DNA of 64,000 nt from Scleromatobacter humisilvae (GCF_023231945.1 NZ_JAJLJH010000014.1:62001-126000); one strand, 5' to 3'; counted from the stretch's first letter, positions 1 to 9,140 are shown. Made by a program: numbers and translations. The notes: generated by a model from the letters alone, not told the origin.

Positions 1-1
1 C

Positions 2-508
2 CGCTTCGGCCGCATCGACACGCTGATCAACAACGCCGGGATCTTCATCGGCAAGCCGTTCACCGAGTACACGACGGAAGAATTCAGGGACGTGATGGCA
101 GTCAACGTCGAAGGCTTCTTCAACATCACCCAGCCGACGTTGAGCCAGATGGTCAAGCAAGGCACCGGTCACATCGTGCAGATCACCACGACGCTCGTGC
201 ATCAAGCCATCGCCGGCGTACCCGCCGCGCTCGCTCTGCTGAGCAAGGGTGGCCTGTATGCCGTTACGGGCGGTCTCGCGATCGAGTATGCGAAGACTGG
301 GGTTCGAGTCAACGCGGTGGCGCCCGGCATCATCAAGACGCCGATGCATCCGCCAGAGACGCACGGAATGCTCGGAAGCATGCACCCGGTCGGCCGCATG
401 GGCGAAGTATCGGAAGTGGTCGACGCCATCCTGTACCTCGAGGACGCCGCGTTCGTCACCGGCCAGACCATCAACGTCGATGGCGGTCAGCATTCCGGCC
501 GCTGGTAA
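2..508 (+). CDS. SDR family oxidoreductase, 5' end outside window
   Basis: C-terminal 168 residues of a classical-size short-chain dehydrogenase/reductase; the open frame runs in from the left edge, so the TGxxxGxG cofactor motif lies outside. Visible are the NNAG motif (LINNAGIF), the substrate-loop PGIIKTPM and the terminal VDGG motif. The YxxxK catalytic signature is altered: the Lys of LLSKGG is present but the residue four before it is Ala, not Tyr. It closely resembles the complete SDR at 23161-23871, which has the same change. Cofactor binding is likely; ordinary dehydrogenase chemistry is doubtful. Ends 71 bp before the DsbA-like gene on the same strand. Confidence 0.9.
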   Translation, partial: RFGRIDTLINNAGIFIGKPFTEYTTEEFRDVMAVNVEGFFNITQPTLSQMVKQGTGHIVQITTTLVHQAIAGVPAALALLSKGGLYAVTGGLAIEYAKTGVRVNAVAPGIIKTPMHPPETHGMLGSMHPVGRMGEVSEVVDAILYLEDAAFVTGQTINVDGGQHSGRW

Positions 509-579
509 GCGAAGTTCGCGTCAACAAGTGACGTTCCAGACGCGTGCATCGCGTCATTTTCAATTCCTGCAGGATTTCC

Positions 580-1239
580 ATGAGCGCGCAAATCAAGAGT
601 GAAGTTCGACTTCAAATTGCATCCGACGTCGTCTGTCCCTGGTGCTTCATCGGCAAGCGAGCCATCGATCAAGCTCTGCCGATCTTGAAGGATCGGGGTG
701 TCGACGTGACCATCGAGTGGCTACCCTTCCAGCTCAACCCGACCCTGCCCGCCGAGGGCATGGATCGCAAGAAATTTCGCACCGCCCGATTCGGCAGTTG
801 GGAGGCCGCGCTTGCGATGGATGATCGCGCCATCAAGGCGGGTGCCGGGGTCGGTGCGCAGTTTCGCTATGACCGACAGAAGAAGACGTCCAACACCCTG
901 GCGGGGCACGCGCTCGTGCGTCTGGCAGGCGTGGAGGGTGGCGCAAGCTTGCAGGAACGCGTCGTCGAGGCGTTGTTCGTCGCTTATTTCACGGACGGAA
1001 AAGACGTGGGCGATGAGGCCATCCTGGAGCAGATCGCGACCTCCAGCGGCATGGAACCTGGCGCGGTCCTGCGCTCTCGCGCGACACGCAAGGACGTGGC
1101 CGCAACCGAGGCGGCCATTCGCTCCGCCGGTCTCGAAGGAGTACCGAGCTACATCGTCGATGGCCGGCTGCTGTCCAGCGGTGCACAGGACGTGGCGGGA
1201 TACGTCCGGATGTTGACGGCTGTAGCTCGTCCGATCTAG
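580..1239 (+). CDS. DsbA family oxidoreductase (FrnE-like)
   Basis: 219-residue thioredoxin-fold protein of the DsbA/FrnE (2-hydroxychromene-2-carboxylate isomerase-related) group. The CPWC redox motif with following FIGK lies near residue 20, and the typical GVPSYIVDGR cis-Pro segment lies near the C-terminus. There is no signal peptide, so it should act in the cytoplasm, like FrnE proteins linked to oxidative stress. The ATG at 580 is preferred over the upstream one at 544 because it gives the usual family N-terminus and has an AGGA element just upstream. It may be cotranscribed with the preceding SDR. Substrate not predictable. Confidence 0.88.
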   Translation: MSAQIKSEVRLQIASDVVCPWCFIGKRAIDQALPILKDRGVDVTIEWLPFQLNPTLPAEGMDRKKFRTARFGSWEAALAMDDRAIKAGAGVGAQFRYDRQKKTSNTLAGHALVRLAGVEGGASLQERVVEALFVAYFTDGKDVGDEAILEQIATSSGMEPGAVLRSRATRKDVAATEAAIRSAGLEGVPSYIVDGRLLSSGAQDVAGYVRMLTAVARPI

Positions 1240-1310
1240 TTCCGCCCAGGTGCTGACGAACGGGACTGTCTCGCTTGCGGCCCTGGCCAGAAACGCGTCG
1301 ATGACGGCAA

Positions 1311-2600
1311 CTACGACTGAAGCAGCGCCACGGTGCCGCCGCCGCCGTCTGCGCAGATGCTGACGATCGCCCTGGTTCCCTTCGGATGGCTCGCCAGTTC
1401 CTTGACTGCCTGGCTGAGAATGCGAGCCCCTGTTGCTGCGAAGGGATGGCCCAGAGCCACGGAACCGCCGTTGGGGTTCATGCGTTCCCGGGGAAAAGCT
1501 CCAAAGATTGGCTCGAGGCCGACTTTGTCCCGCAGGAACGACGCATCTTCCCAAGCCTTGATGTGGAACGCCACCTGGGCCGAGAAGGCCTCGTGGATCT
1601 CCCACAGCCCGACGTCGTGGAAGCGAAGACCGTTGCGCGCCAGGAGGCGCGGAACGGCGAACGCCGGCGCCATGAGAAGTCCGTCGACGTGGAAGTCGAC
1701 TGAGGCCACTTCCCAGTCGACCAGGCGCGCGGTCGGAATGCCGGGCGGCAGCTTCGCGATCCCTTCCTCCGATCCGACCCACAGAGCCGCCGCCCCGTCG
1801 GTGAGGGCGGAGGAATTGCCCGCGGTGAGCGTTCCAAGCCCGGAGGTCCTGTCGAATGCCGGTTTCAGTGCCGCCAGGCGATCAGCTGATGTGTCCTGGC
1901 GCGGCAGGCCGTCCTGGTGGACGTTTCCGCTTGGTGTCTCGACCGACATCACCAGGTCATCGAAAAATCCCGCCTGCCAGCCAGCGACGGCCCGTTGGTG
2001 GCTCTCGAGCGCCAGCGCATCCTGAGTCTCGCGCGAGATGTGCCACTGCTTCGCGGTGATCTCCGTGTGCTCGCCCATGCTCATGCCGGACGTCCGGTTC
2101 ACCACCTTAGGAATCCATAGGCGGACATCCTTGGGGTTCAACTCGGTCAGCTGGTGAAATTTCGCGCCGAGAGTTCTTGCTCCCTGGAACTCTCGCAGCC
2201 AGTCGGAGAAGTTCTGGCTGAAGCCGATCTGGACGCGACTCATGCTCTCGGCGCCGCCCACCACGGCAAGCTGGCGTGCCTTTCCATCGATCATGCCCGC
2301 GGCCTGAAAGGCGCCGACCATCGACGTGGAGCAGGCCATCACGGTGGAATAGGCCGGGATCGTCGCATCGAGCTTGGCATCCAGGAGCACCTCTCGGCCT
2401 ATGCTTGACCAAGTCAGGTTCGGAATGACCGTCCCCCAAATGAAAAGATCCGGTCGCGCCCCGGAGAGCTTGGCCATCATTGCTTGAGCAACAGGCACCG
2501 AGAGCCCGATCGCGTCGAGATGCGAGAACGCTCCCCCAGCCTTGAGGAAGGGCGTACGAACGCCGGCGGCGAGGTAGATCGGGGTGGCGGTGGAACTCAT
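1311..2600 (-). CDS. thiolase (acetyl-CoA C-acyltransferase, FadI-like)
   Basis: 429-residue thiolase that would cleave 3-ketoacyl-CoA or condense acetyl-CoA in the cytoplasm. The nucleophilic Cys is C90 (MACSTSM). The C-terminal blocks NGGSVALGHPFAATGAR (catalytic His) and SICADGGGG (second Cys) are intact. The NPNGGS..GHPF form resembles FadI/trifunctional-type thiolases more than PhaA. The start at 2600 has AAGGA five bases upstream. It is the last gene of a leftward set with the SLAC1-type channel, azoR and exported hydrolase; the 133-bp gap before it leaves room for its own promoter. Acyl-chain specificity cannot be read from sequence. Confidence 0.92.
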   Translation of the reverse strand: MSSTATPIYLAAGVRTPFLKAGGAFSHLDAIGLSVPVAQAMMAKLSGARPDLFIWGTVIPNLTWSSIGREVLLDAKLDATIPAYSTVMACSTSMVGAFQAAGMIDGKARQLAVVGGAESMSRVQIGFSQNFSDWLREFQGARTLGAKFHQLTELNPKDVRLWIPKVVNRTSGMSMGEHTEITAKQWHISRETQDALALESHQRAVAGWQAGFFDDLVMSVETPSGNVHQDGLPRQDTSADRLAALKPAFDRTSGLGTLTAGNSSALTDGAAALWVGSEEGIAKLPPGIPTARLVDWEVASVDFHVDGLLMAPAFAVPRLLARNGLRFHDVGLWEIHEAFSAQVAFHIKAWEDASFLRDKVGLEPIFGAFPRERMNPNGGSVALGHPFAATGARILSQAVKELASHPKGTRAIVSICADGGGGTVALLQS

Positions 2601-2733
2601 GAACGGTCCTTGTTCGAAGTGAGCCGCCTGCATTATTTCCTACCGCCTTCCCTGTCGGAGGCCCGGCCGTCGCGCGCATCCGGCGACGATGCGAAGAACC
2701 ACGCTCAAGGACGAAGAGAACCAACCGAATGCT

Positions 2734-3738
2734 TCACGCCACCAACAGGCGACGCGTGAACAACCGATGCAGCGTCTGCACGGACAGCACGGCGACGACC
2801 ACGCTGACGAGAAGCAGCGCCAGGCCGGCGATGCCGCTCAATACCCAGGTGCCGGCGTAAGCGGCGTACTGCAGCGCGGCGATGGACAGCGCCGCCATCG
2901 GAAAGCTGACAGCCCACCACGACGTCGCGAACGGCACATTGAGGCGAAAGACTTGCGGCGACAGCGTGATGAAGAGGAACAGACCGGCATGGAACAGCAG
3001 GCCTGCGAACATGTCCACTGCGTGCGTCATGCCGACATACGCGAGGAATCCCACCTCGAGGGGCGCGATCATGACGATCAGCGAAGGCACCATCGTGGCG
3101 GGCAGCGGTTCCTGGTGGACGACGCGGGAGAAGACCATCATGAAGAACACTACCGCCATCATCGTGCCCACCGACAGCCCGAAAAGATCGACCTCGCGGG
3201 CCCACTCCATCGGCATGGTGCTGCCGGTCACGGCGACGTCGAGTGTGCCGACGCCGGAGATCAGCCAGGGCGGGGTTGCATGGACCGGGTCGACCTTGCC
3301 ATGCAGCAAGCGGCCGACCACGACAAAGGTCAGCACGAACGTGAGCGCCGTCCCGCAGGTCCACAGCACCTCACCGAATACCTCGGCATACCTGCTCACG
3401 ACCACCGACAGCAGCATGATAGCGATGGTGATCGTGCCGAAGAAATTGCCCCCGACGGGATGCTCGAATTCCGCCTTCACGGCCGCCGGGTAGCACAAGC
3501 ACTTCGCGAGATATCCTGTCGCGAGCACCAGAAACGTGGCGAGGGCAACAACGCCGATCGCGTCGCCGATCGCCGCGGGCACGCCGAACACCCGATGCGC
3601 GCTGCGCCACGCAAGCGAGAGACCCGCAAGGCCCATGACTGCGCCGAACAGGTTGACCGGCAGGTACCTGACAGAACGTCGTTGGCTGCCGACACCAGAC
3701 GTGACAGGAGGAGCGACGTCCATCAAATCGCGGAGCAT
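2734..3738 (-). CDS. SLAC1/TehA-family anion channel or C4-dicarboxylate transporter
   Basis: About 334 residues, almost wholly hydrophobic, with around ten predicted membrane segments, typical of the tellurite-resistance/dicarboxylate transporter (TDT) family that includes TehA and SLAC1. The segment EFEHPVGGNFFGT near residue 70 is the family N-terminal signature. It should sit in the inner membrane and pass a small anion or monocarboxylate/dicarboxylate. The frame is open further upstream, but the ATG at 3738, 15 bp after azoR, gives the family length. Same strand and tight spacing with azoR suggest one transcript. Substrate unknown. Confidence 0.85.
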   Translation of the reverse strand: MLRDLMDVAPPVTSGVGSQRRSVRYLPVNLFGAVMGLAGLSLAWRSAHRVFGVPAAIGDAIGVVALATFLVLATGYLAKCLCYPAAVKAEFEHPVGGNFFGTITIAIMLLSVVVSRYAEVFGEVLWTCGTALTFVLTFVVVGRLLHGKVDPVHATPPWLISGVGTLDVAVTGSTMPMEWAREVDLFGLSVGTMMAVVFFMMVFSRVVHQEPLPATMVPSLIVMIAPLEVGFLAYVGMTHAVDMFAGLLFHAGLFLFITLSPQVFRLNVPFATSWWAVSFPMAALSIAALQYAAYAGTWVLSGIAGLALLLVSVVVAVLSVQTLHRLFTRRLLVA

Positions 3739-3752
3739 CGGCGAGCCTGAGA

Positions 3753-4385
3753 TCAGAAGGAGCGTGCGATCGCGCGGGCTTCTTCCGCCGCCTTCACCCG
3801 TCCGAACGGGCCTTGCGAGTCCAGCAGCGTCCTTTCCACCAGGATGCCTTTCACGTCCATGATCCCGATGAATTTCAGCCACATCTCGACATAGGGCCGT
3901 TGCAGGTCGAATTCGCGCGCCGGAGTGAACGATCCCGGCGACGAATAGTCGAGCCCTCGGGCGAAGACAACAGCCGCCTTCTTGCCCGCGAGCTTGCCGG
4001 TGAAGCTCGTGCCGTCGAAATCGAACATCACCTTGTCATGCGTGATGACGTCGATCAGCTGCTTGAACTTGTACGGGATGCCGAAATTCCACAGCGGGAT
4101 CCCGAGCAGCAACTTGTCGGCAGCGCGAAACGGTGCCGCGAGTTCCTCGACACGTCGCCATGCCGACTCCTGAGTCGGCGTCAGCGCCTGGCCACTGAGC
4201 ATTGCGTACTTCGCGGCCATCGCATCGCCGTCGAATTCCGGGATCGCCGCGTTCCAGATGTCGAGTGTCTCGATGGTGTCCGCCGGATGGGCCTCCCGGT
4301 AGGCGTCGAGAAAAGCGCGGCAGACCTCGATGGAAGCGGAGTCCTGCTTGCGCGGCGAGCATTCGATATAGAGGAGTCGTGCCAT
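3753..4385 (-). CDS. azoR: FMN-dependent NADH-azoreductase
   Basis: 210-residue flavodoxin-fold quinone/azo reductase of the AzoR family, a cytoplasmic FMN enzyme that performs two-electron reduction of quinones and azo bonds. The N-terminus MARLLYIECSPRKQDS is the phosphate loop of the FMN site, and PLWNFGIPYKFKQLIDV (residues 97-113) is the family FMN/dimer motif. The start at 4385 lies only 4 bp after the stop of the exported hydrolase, implying translational coupling. The neighbours (thiolase, hydrolase, channel) suggest a role in handling aromatic or quinone compounds, which is inference. Confidence 0.92.
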   Translation of the reverse strand: MARLLYIECSPRKQDSASIEVCRAFLDAYREAHPADTIETLDIWNAAIPEFDGDAMAAKYAMLSGQALTPTQESAWRRVEELAAPFRAADKLLLGIPLWNFGIPYKFKQLIDVITHDKVMFDFDGTSFTGKLAGKKAAVVFARGLDYSSPGSFTPAREFDLQRPYVEMWLKFIGIMDVKGILVERTLLDSQGPFGRVKAAEEARAIARSF

Positions 4386-4389
4386 GGTC

Positions 4390-5172
4390 TTAACGCCCAG
4401 CGGCGGCAGCAGCAGCAGCAGCGATGATGGCGTCGGCGACTGCCTTCGGATGCGAAATCTGCGGCACATGGCTGGCAGGCAAGCTCACGACTGTCGCTCC
4501 GATGTTCTTGGCCATGGCCTGTTCCAGCGCCGGCTGGATCATGTGATCCTGCGTGCTGACGATGAACCACGACGGGCGGGTCTTCCACGCCGCGTGGGTC
4601 GCCTTCTCCTCGAAGTTGGCGCCGCGCACAGCGCCCTGGGAGACCGCCATCAGGTTGGTCTGTGCGGCCGGAACGTCCTGGGCCAGCTGCTTGGCAATGC
4701 CTTCCGGCGTCATGGTGACGAAGCCTTGCTTGTCGGCCACGAAGTAGTTCGAGCCCTCGGACTTCGGATAGTCCTTGGACAGATCGACGGCGGACTGGCC
4801 TTCGCCAGGCGCAAAGGCCGCGACGTAGACCAGCGCCTTCACGTGCTCGTCCTCGCCGGCTTCGGTGATCACCATGCCGGCCCAGGAGTGACCGACCAGC
4901 ACGACCGGCCCGGTCTGCGCATCGAGCACGCGCCGCGTCGCCGCCACGTCGTCGGCCAGGGACGACAGCGGGTTCTGAACGGACACGACCTTCAGGCCCT
5001 TGGCCTGCAGAAGAGGCACCACCTTGTCCCAGGCAGAGCCATCCGCAAAGGCGCCGTGCACCAGCACGACGGTCGTGGGGGTCTGCGCAGCGGATGCCGC
5101 GGAGGCGGCGCCCGCTGCGAGCGTGAGGCCGAGTGCGGCACCGTAAATGACGGTCTTGACGAGAGATTTCAC
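4390..5172 (-). CDS. exported alpha/beta hydrolase (copy 1)
   Basis: 260 residues with a Sec signal peptide (about residues 1-29, ending ASAASAA) and a compact alpha/beta-hydrolase domain. It has the oxyanion HG (LVHGAFADGSAW), nucleophile elbow GHSWAG (S96), an acid candidate in STQDHM and His about 235 (PQISHP). It resembles esterase-like proteins annotated alpha/beta hydrolase in Burkholderia; it should act in the periplasm. The C-terminus ends in a run of alanines encoded by a CAG-type triplet repeat. A close paralogue lies at 45357-46136. It is first gene of the unit with azoR and the SLAC1-type channel, behind the conserved promoter at 5288-5344. Substrate unknown. Confidence 0.9.
   Translation of the reverse strand: MKSLVKTVIYGAALGLTLAAGAASAASAAQTPTTVVLVHGAFADGSAWDKVVPLLQAKGLKVVSVQNPLSSLADDVAATRRVLDAQTGPVVLVGHSWAGMVITEAGEDEHVKALVYVAAFAPGEGQSAVDLSKDYPKSEGSNYFVADKQGFVTMTPEGIAKQLAQDVPAAQTNLMAVSQGAVRGANFEEKATHAAWKTRPSWFIVSTQDHMIQPALEQAMAKNIGATVVSLPASHVPQISHPKAVADAIIAAAAAAAAGR
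4407..4422. repeat. short triplet repeat (CAG/CTG) in hydrolase 3' end
   Basis: Five tandem CAG units (plus strand) encode part of the C-terminal polyalanine of the exported hydrolase. Such a tract can change length by slippage without shifting frame. The paralogue at 45357 has only a short AAA stretch here. Confidence 0.7.
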
Positions 5173-5550
5173 GAGGGATCCTGTTGATGAATGAAGGAAG
5201 TGATCGCCGGCCGTCGCGCAATGCCAGGGCCTGCTCCGAATTGAGCCGGTGTCGCGCCGGTCACGGCGCGCGCCGCGCAGGTAGATGAATTTAGGGCGTT
5301 GAACACGATGAGTGAATGGCCGTTCGGCGGCAAACAGTCTTGCGCAGCACGATGGGATCGGCAGGGAACTTCGCTTGGTACGTCGTGATGACTATGGCCT
5401 GCACCTCGCTGGCGCGCCACGGACTCAAGCACGTGCGATTGGTGGGGCATTGGTCATACACGCGTCCTGCACCGGAGTGAGGCAGGGGGTGCGATGGAGG
5501 ACGGACGCCGAAGTGCCAAGGCCCGGCTGGCCCTCGGCGTGATTCACCCG
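5173..5550. other. intergenic region between TetR and hydrolase genes
   Basis: 378 bp without a credible gene. It holds the conserved promoter element (see 5288-5344) and about 110 nt of presumed leader for the hydrolase/azoR transcript. No clear terminator hairpin after the TetR stop was found. Confidence 0.6.
5288..5344 (-). promoter_or_regulatory. conserved regulon promoter, copy a
   Basis: Minus strand: a 33-nt element (5312-5344) beginning CGCAAGACTGTTTGCCG and ending CCATTCAC, then 18 nt, then the -10-like hexamer TAAATT (5288-5293). TTCACT overlapping the element end would be a -35 with a 17-nt spacer. The same architecture occurs at 6295, 11523, 21180 and 23941. The first downstream gene is the exported hydrolase at 5172, about 110 nt from the predicted start. 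Confidence 0.72.
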
Positions 5551-6186
5551 TCACACGACCGGCCACACCCTCATCGCTCTGCGCACCGTAGCCACCAACG
5601 CCGCATGCCCCGCACCGTCCTTCGCTTGAATGGACATGCCCTGGTAGATGGTGGCGTAGAAGCGTGCAAGCTCCCCGGCATCGGTGTCGGACGGAAGCTC
5701 GCCTGCGTCGATCGCGTTCCGGATCCGGTCTTCCACGTCGGCGGCCTCGTCGGCACGCCGTCGTTGCAACGCATCACACACGCTCTGCGCGGCGCCTGCG
5801 CAGTTAGTGGCTGACATGACGATCATGCAACCTTTGGGGTGGTTCGATTGAACAAACTCATTCGCCGCCTCGCTCAGCCAGCGCTCGATCGCCTGGCGCG
5901 CGCTCGGTTCCTCTCTCACGGCGCGGGTACTGATGCTGCCGTAGCTCAGTGCGTAGCGCTCAACGGCTTCGAGGAAGAGTTGTTCCTTGGCGCGGAAAGC
6001 GTGGTACAGGCTGGGGGAGGTGATTCCCATCGCCGAGATCAGATCGGAAATCGACGATGCTTCGTAGCCGCGCTCCCAGAAGACGTGCATCGCCGCCTCG
6101 AGCGCGATGTCGCGGTCGAACGAGGACGGCCGCCCTCGAGTCCTTCGCTCAGGGAGGCTTCTCTCGATGCCTTCTCCGCTATCCAC
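5551..6186 (-). CDS. TetR/AcrR family transcriptional regulator
   Basis: 211-residue TetR-type repressor. The N-terminal helix-turn-helix spans about residues 24-66 (SISDLISAMGITSPSLYHAF); the rest is a helical ligand-binding/dimer domain containing CNCAGAAQ-like cysteines around residue 125. It lies upstream of, and on the same strand as, the hydrolase-azoR-channel set and carries a copy of the conserved promoter element in front of it (6295-6351), so auto- and cross-regulation is plausible. It is one candidate reader of that element; the LysR at 24024 is the other. Effector unknown. Confidence 0.9.
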   Translation of the reverse strand: MDSGEGIERSLPERRTRGRPSSFDRDIALEAAMHVFWERGYEASSISDLISAMGITSPSLYHAFRAKEQLFLEAVERYALSYGSISTRAVREEPSARQAIERWLSEAANEFVQSNHPKGCMIVMSATNCAGAAQSVCDALQRRRADEAADVEDRIRNAIDAGELPSDTDAGELARFYATIYQGMSIQAKDGAGHAALVATVRRAMRVWPVV

Positions 6187-6294
6187 GATGATGGTGCTCC
6201 CCGGTTGGCGGCTTCCAACGACGGGCCCAAGTTGCGCATATTGAATGCAATTCAGACCGGCCTCGATGACTGCGCGTCGTCGCCATTGGGAGTC

Positions 6295-6351
6295 AGTCTA
6301 CGGACGTGATGCCCGCGAGTGAACAGCCGCGATCCGGCAGACTATCTTTCG
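6295..6351 (-). promoter_or_regulatory. conserved regulon promoter, copy b
   Basis: Minus strand: element 6319-6351 starting CGAAAGATAGTCTGCCG and ending CTGTTCAC, 18 nt, then TAGACT (6295-6300). It shares a longer downstream match (GTCCRTAGACTGA) with copy e at 23941. It points at the TetR gene starting at 6186, giving a leader of about 100 nt. Confidence 0.72.
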
Positions 6352-6482
6352 CTCGGCGAAAGATCTGGCTTTACAGCCGGTCGACTCTGTTACGTCTGTC
6401 GAAGAATCGATAACAACGCTTAAAACCGAGACGGATTCCACTCACGGCTCCGGACAAGCGTCGTAGACAGGCGAGGAAGAAC

Positions 6483-9140
6483 GTGAAGAAGTCGATGGGA
6501 TTCGTCCAGCGTCGGGAGCGGCGGCTGTTCGTGCTGGCCGTGTGTTTTGCGCTCGCGGCCTGTGGCGGGGGAAAGGGTGATGGAGGTGACCCACCGACAT
6601 CCACCCCAGCGTCTGCGCCGCCGCCGCTCTCGACGCCGGTGTCGTCGCCCGCACCTGGCCCGGCCCCCGGCGCGCCTGCGTCCGCGCCGGCACCAAGTAC
6701 GACGGGTCCAGCGGCGTTGACCTTTCCCATCGAAGTGTTGGGGGACGGGGATCCCGGCAATCCAGTCGTGGCCTCCGCAGATGTCGCGCTCGATCCTGGC
6801 TCGATTGCCTCTGCGACACAGTTGGTAGTGCGGACGCATCGTGTCGGCTTCTACAACTCTCCCGAGTTCCAAGCCCTCGGCAAGCCGATCACCAAGGTGG
6901 GCGGCAGCATGCGAGTGGTCGGTGGCTCAAGCAGTGCCGCTGTGCCCTGGATCGACATCACCGACGCAAACGTGCAACTCAACGACGTCGAGCGGGTCCA
7001 CGGCGGCGTCAACGGTGCACTGGTCACGATCCGCTTTCGAGTGCAGCTCGACGCGGCCACCCGCGGCCGCCTGGTGGGATTTCCCGCAACCAATCGAATC
7101 GAGTTCCGCTTCAACGGTACGGACGGAAATTCGAACGGCTACCGTGTCCTCGACCTGCAACTGCAGGACGCGACCGGGAAGGACCTGATCGAGAACGCGC
7201 ATCAATGGGCAGACATAGGCGCTCAGAAGACAGCAGGGAAGACCTGGACTCCGGACGCCGATCAAGGCAAGGCGCTGTGGACGGCACAGAACGTCTTGTT
7301 GAAATCATCCATCGTGCCCATGAAGCTCCGAGCGTCTTGCAGTTCATGCCACGCCTCCGATGGGCGGGATCTGCAGTACTTCAACTACTCCGACAACGCC
7401 ATCGTGCAGCGCTCGCGCTTCCACGGGTTGTCGGAGGCACAGGGCAAGCAGATCGTTGCCTACCTGCGCGCCGCGCTCTACAACACGGTGCCGTACGTCG
7501 CGCAGGCGACGCCCTGGAATCCACCCTATCAGCCCGGCCCGGGCATGGACGGCAAGCCGGTCGTCGAATGGGCCGCAGGCGCCGGGATCGACGCGGTGTT
7601 GCCCGACGCGAAGTCCTTCATCAACGCTTTTGTCGGCAAGGCCCTGAACAGCACCGATGCGGTGACGCAGGTCGACGTCGATGCGGCCATGGATCCCGGT
7701 CTTGGCAAGGTGCTCAACACCCGCGAACTGCCTGTGGCTCTCCAGTTCCCGGATTGGAACTCCTGGCTGCCCATCGAGCATCCGCTGGATATCTGGACGC
7801 CGGACGCGGGCCAGGCGGCCGGCCTGTTTGAAATGCAAGGCGACAGCAATTCAAACCCCGCCAAGGCGTTGCAGCGAATCAGCGACTTCCTGGCGGCCAA
7901 CAAGAATCCGAATGGCGTCTATGGGGACTGGACACATCTGAGTCCTGCTCTTCGCAACCAGGTGCAGAACTGGATGCAGGCCCTGGGCGCGAGTTCCATT
8001 GCCTTCATCGGCGGGGGGCGTGGATCTCGTGTCTCGCCCGATCCGACTAAGCCTTACGGCGGCGAGATCGGCGGCGCGAAACTCCAGGTACTGATGTCGC
8101 CCGCGACCGCCGCCGCCGCGTCGATGCCGGCCTCCTTTACCAAGGAGGCGTTCATGGAGCGTGCGCTGTTCGGCATGATTCACTGGATGGGCGTCAAGCA
8201 GTGGGAACTCTCCCAGACCTACGGGCTGGAAGGGCCGCAGTCAGTGCTTCACGGCACACGCGACAGCAACGGAAACTGGGTCGGTAGTGGAGAGCAACGG
8301 GGTTGGACGTACAGCTGGCCAAGCGTCTTCTACGTGGCCCCGCACATGCTCTACGTGCCCCAGGGCGGTCGTCAATCCTACTTCTCCTGGGAGCCTGAAT
8401 TGACATCGTTCTACAGGACGAACCAGTGGTACCAGTTGCAGATGACACTGAATCCCGGATGGGCGGGTGCGTCGAACGGCGCGATGGACTGGCCGTACCA
8501 CATGGTGCTCACGGAGTCCCTCGCTGACGACCTGATCGCTGCGAATGCACCACCGCAGATCACGGCGACGCACCTGGCGAGATTCTTCGTCATCCGTACG
8601 AAGCTCGCGCAGCTGGCCAACACCGACATTCCGTTCAACCAACCGGACCCTGCCGACCCGACGAACCTGTTCAAGAACTCCGGCCTACAGAGCAAGGCGG
8701 CTCTCGTCGACCACAAACTAGGCGTGGGTGAGGTGGTTGACCGTGGCCCGAGTTCGTCCGAACGAACGAGGTTCCGCCTTCTTGACTCGGTTGCGCCGGG
8801 CACTCACCTGTTGTTCATCAATGGCTCGATCTCGCTGTACAACAAGCTCTACTCGACCACGACGTACGGACAGTGGCGGCGCTGCGATCCCAATGCGAGC
8901 TTCAGTGGTGACCCGGTGCACGATCCCGAAGCCGAGTCCGGTTTCCGCTTCTGCTTGGACCCGAAGCGAACGCCGCTACCTCTGAACAGCAGCGGCCAAC
9001 CGCACCTTGTCGGAAGCTGGAACGCATGGACGACGGAGCAGTTCACCACGTGGGGCATCATGTCCGCGAGAAACCACGGTGCCGAGCCCGCGCGCCTGAA
9101 GGTGCTATCGGATTGGGACAACCTCATGTGGCCGAACTGA
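6483..9140 (+). CDS. large exported lipoprotein with one c-type haem motif, function unknown
   Basis: 885 residues. A lipoprotein signal ends LAAC (C27), followed by a low-complexity Pro/Ala/Ser linker to about residue 75 that would tether a globular part to the membrane. A single CSSCH motif at residues 286-290 could bind one covalent haem c. I do not recognise the remaining roughly 600 residues; they are Trp/Tyr-rich, without repeats. The protein could be an outer-membrane or periplasmic redox enzyme. The gene stands alone; its 3' end overlaps by 36 bp the 3' end of the opposing response-regulator gene. Start ATG at 6483 follows a GAGGAAGAACG stretch. Confidence 0.85.
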   Translation: MKKSMGFVQRRERRLFVLAVCFALAACGGGKGDGGDPPTSTPASAPPPLSTPVSSPAPGPAPGAPASAPAPSTTGPAALTFPIEVLGDGDPGNPVVASADVALDPGSIASATQLVVRTHRVGFYNSPEFQALGKPITKVGGSMRVVGGSSSAAVPWIDITDANVQLNDVERVHGGVNGALVTIRFRVQLDAATRGRLVGFPATNRIEFRFNGTDGNSNGYRVLDLQLQDATGKDLIENAHQWADIGAQKTAGKTWTPDADQGKALWTAQNVLLKSSIVPMKLRASCSSCHASDGRDLQYFNYSDNAIVQRSRFHGLSEAQGKQIVAYLRAALYNTVPYVAQATPWNPPYQPGPGMDGKPVVEWAAGAGIDAVLPDAKSFINAFVGKALNSTDAVTQVDVDAAMDPGLGKVLNTRELPVALQFPDWNSWLPIEHPLDIWTPDAGQAAGLFEMQGDSNSNPAKALQRISDFLAANKNPNGVYGDWTHLSPALRNQVQNWMQALGASSIAFIGGGRGSRVSPDPTKPYGGEIGGAKLQVLMSPATAAAASMPASFTKEAFMERALFGMIHWMGVKQWELSQTYGLEGPQSVLHGTRDSNGNWVGSGEQRGWTYSWPSVFYVAPHMLYVPQGGRQSYFSWEPELTSFYRTNQWYQLQMTLNPGWAGASNGAMDWPYHMVLTESLADDLIAANAPPQITATHLARFFVIRTKLAQLANTDIPFNQPDPADPTNLFKNSGLQSKAALVDHKLGVGEVVDRGPSSSERTRFRLLDSVAPGTHLLFINGSISLYNKLYSTTTYGQWRRCDPNASFSGDPVHDPEAESGFRFCLDPKRTPLPLNSSGQPHLVGSWNAWTTEQFTTWGIMSARNHGAEPARLKVLSDWDNLMWPN

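Noticed and set aside
1240-1310. Terminator between convergent DsbA-like and thiolase genes
   Set aside because: No stable stem-loop with a T-run could be found in the 71 bp.
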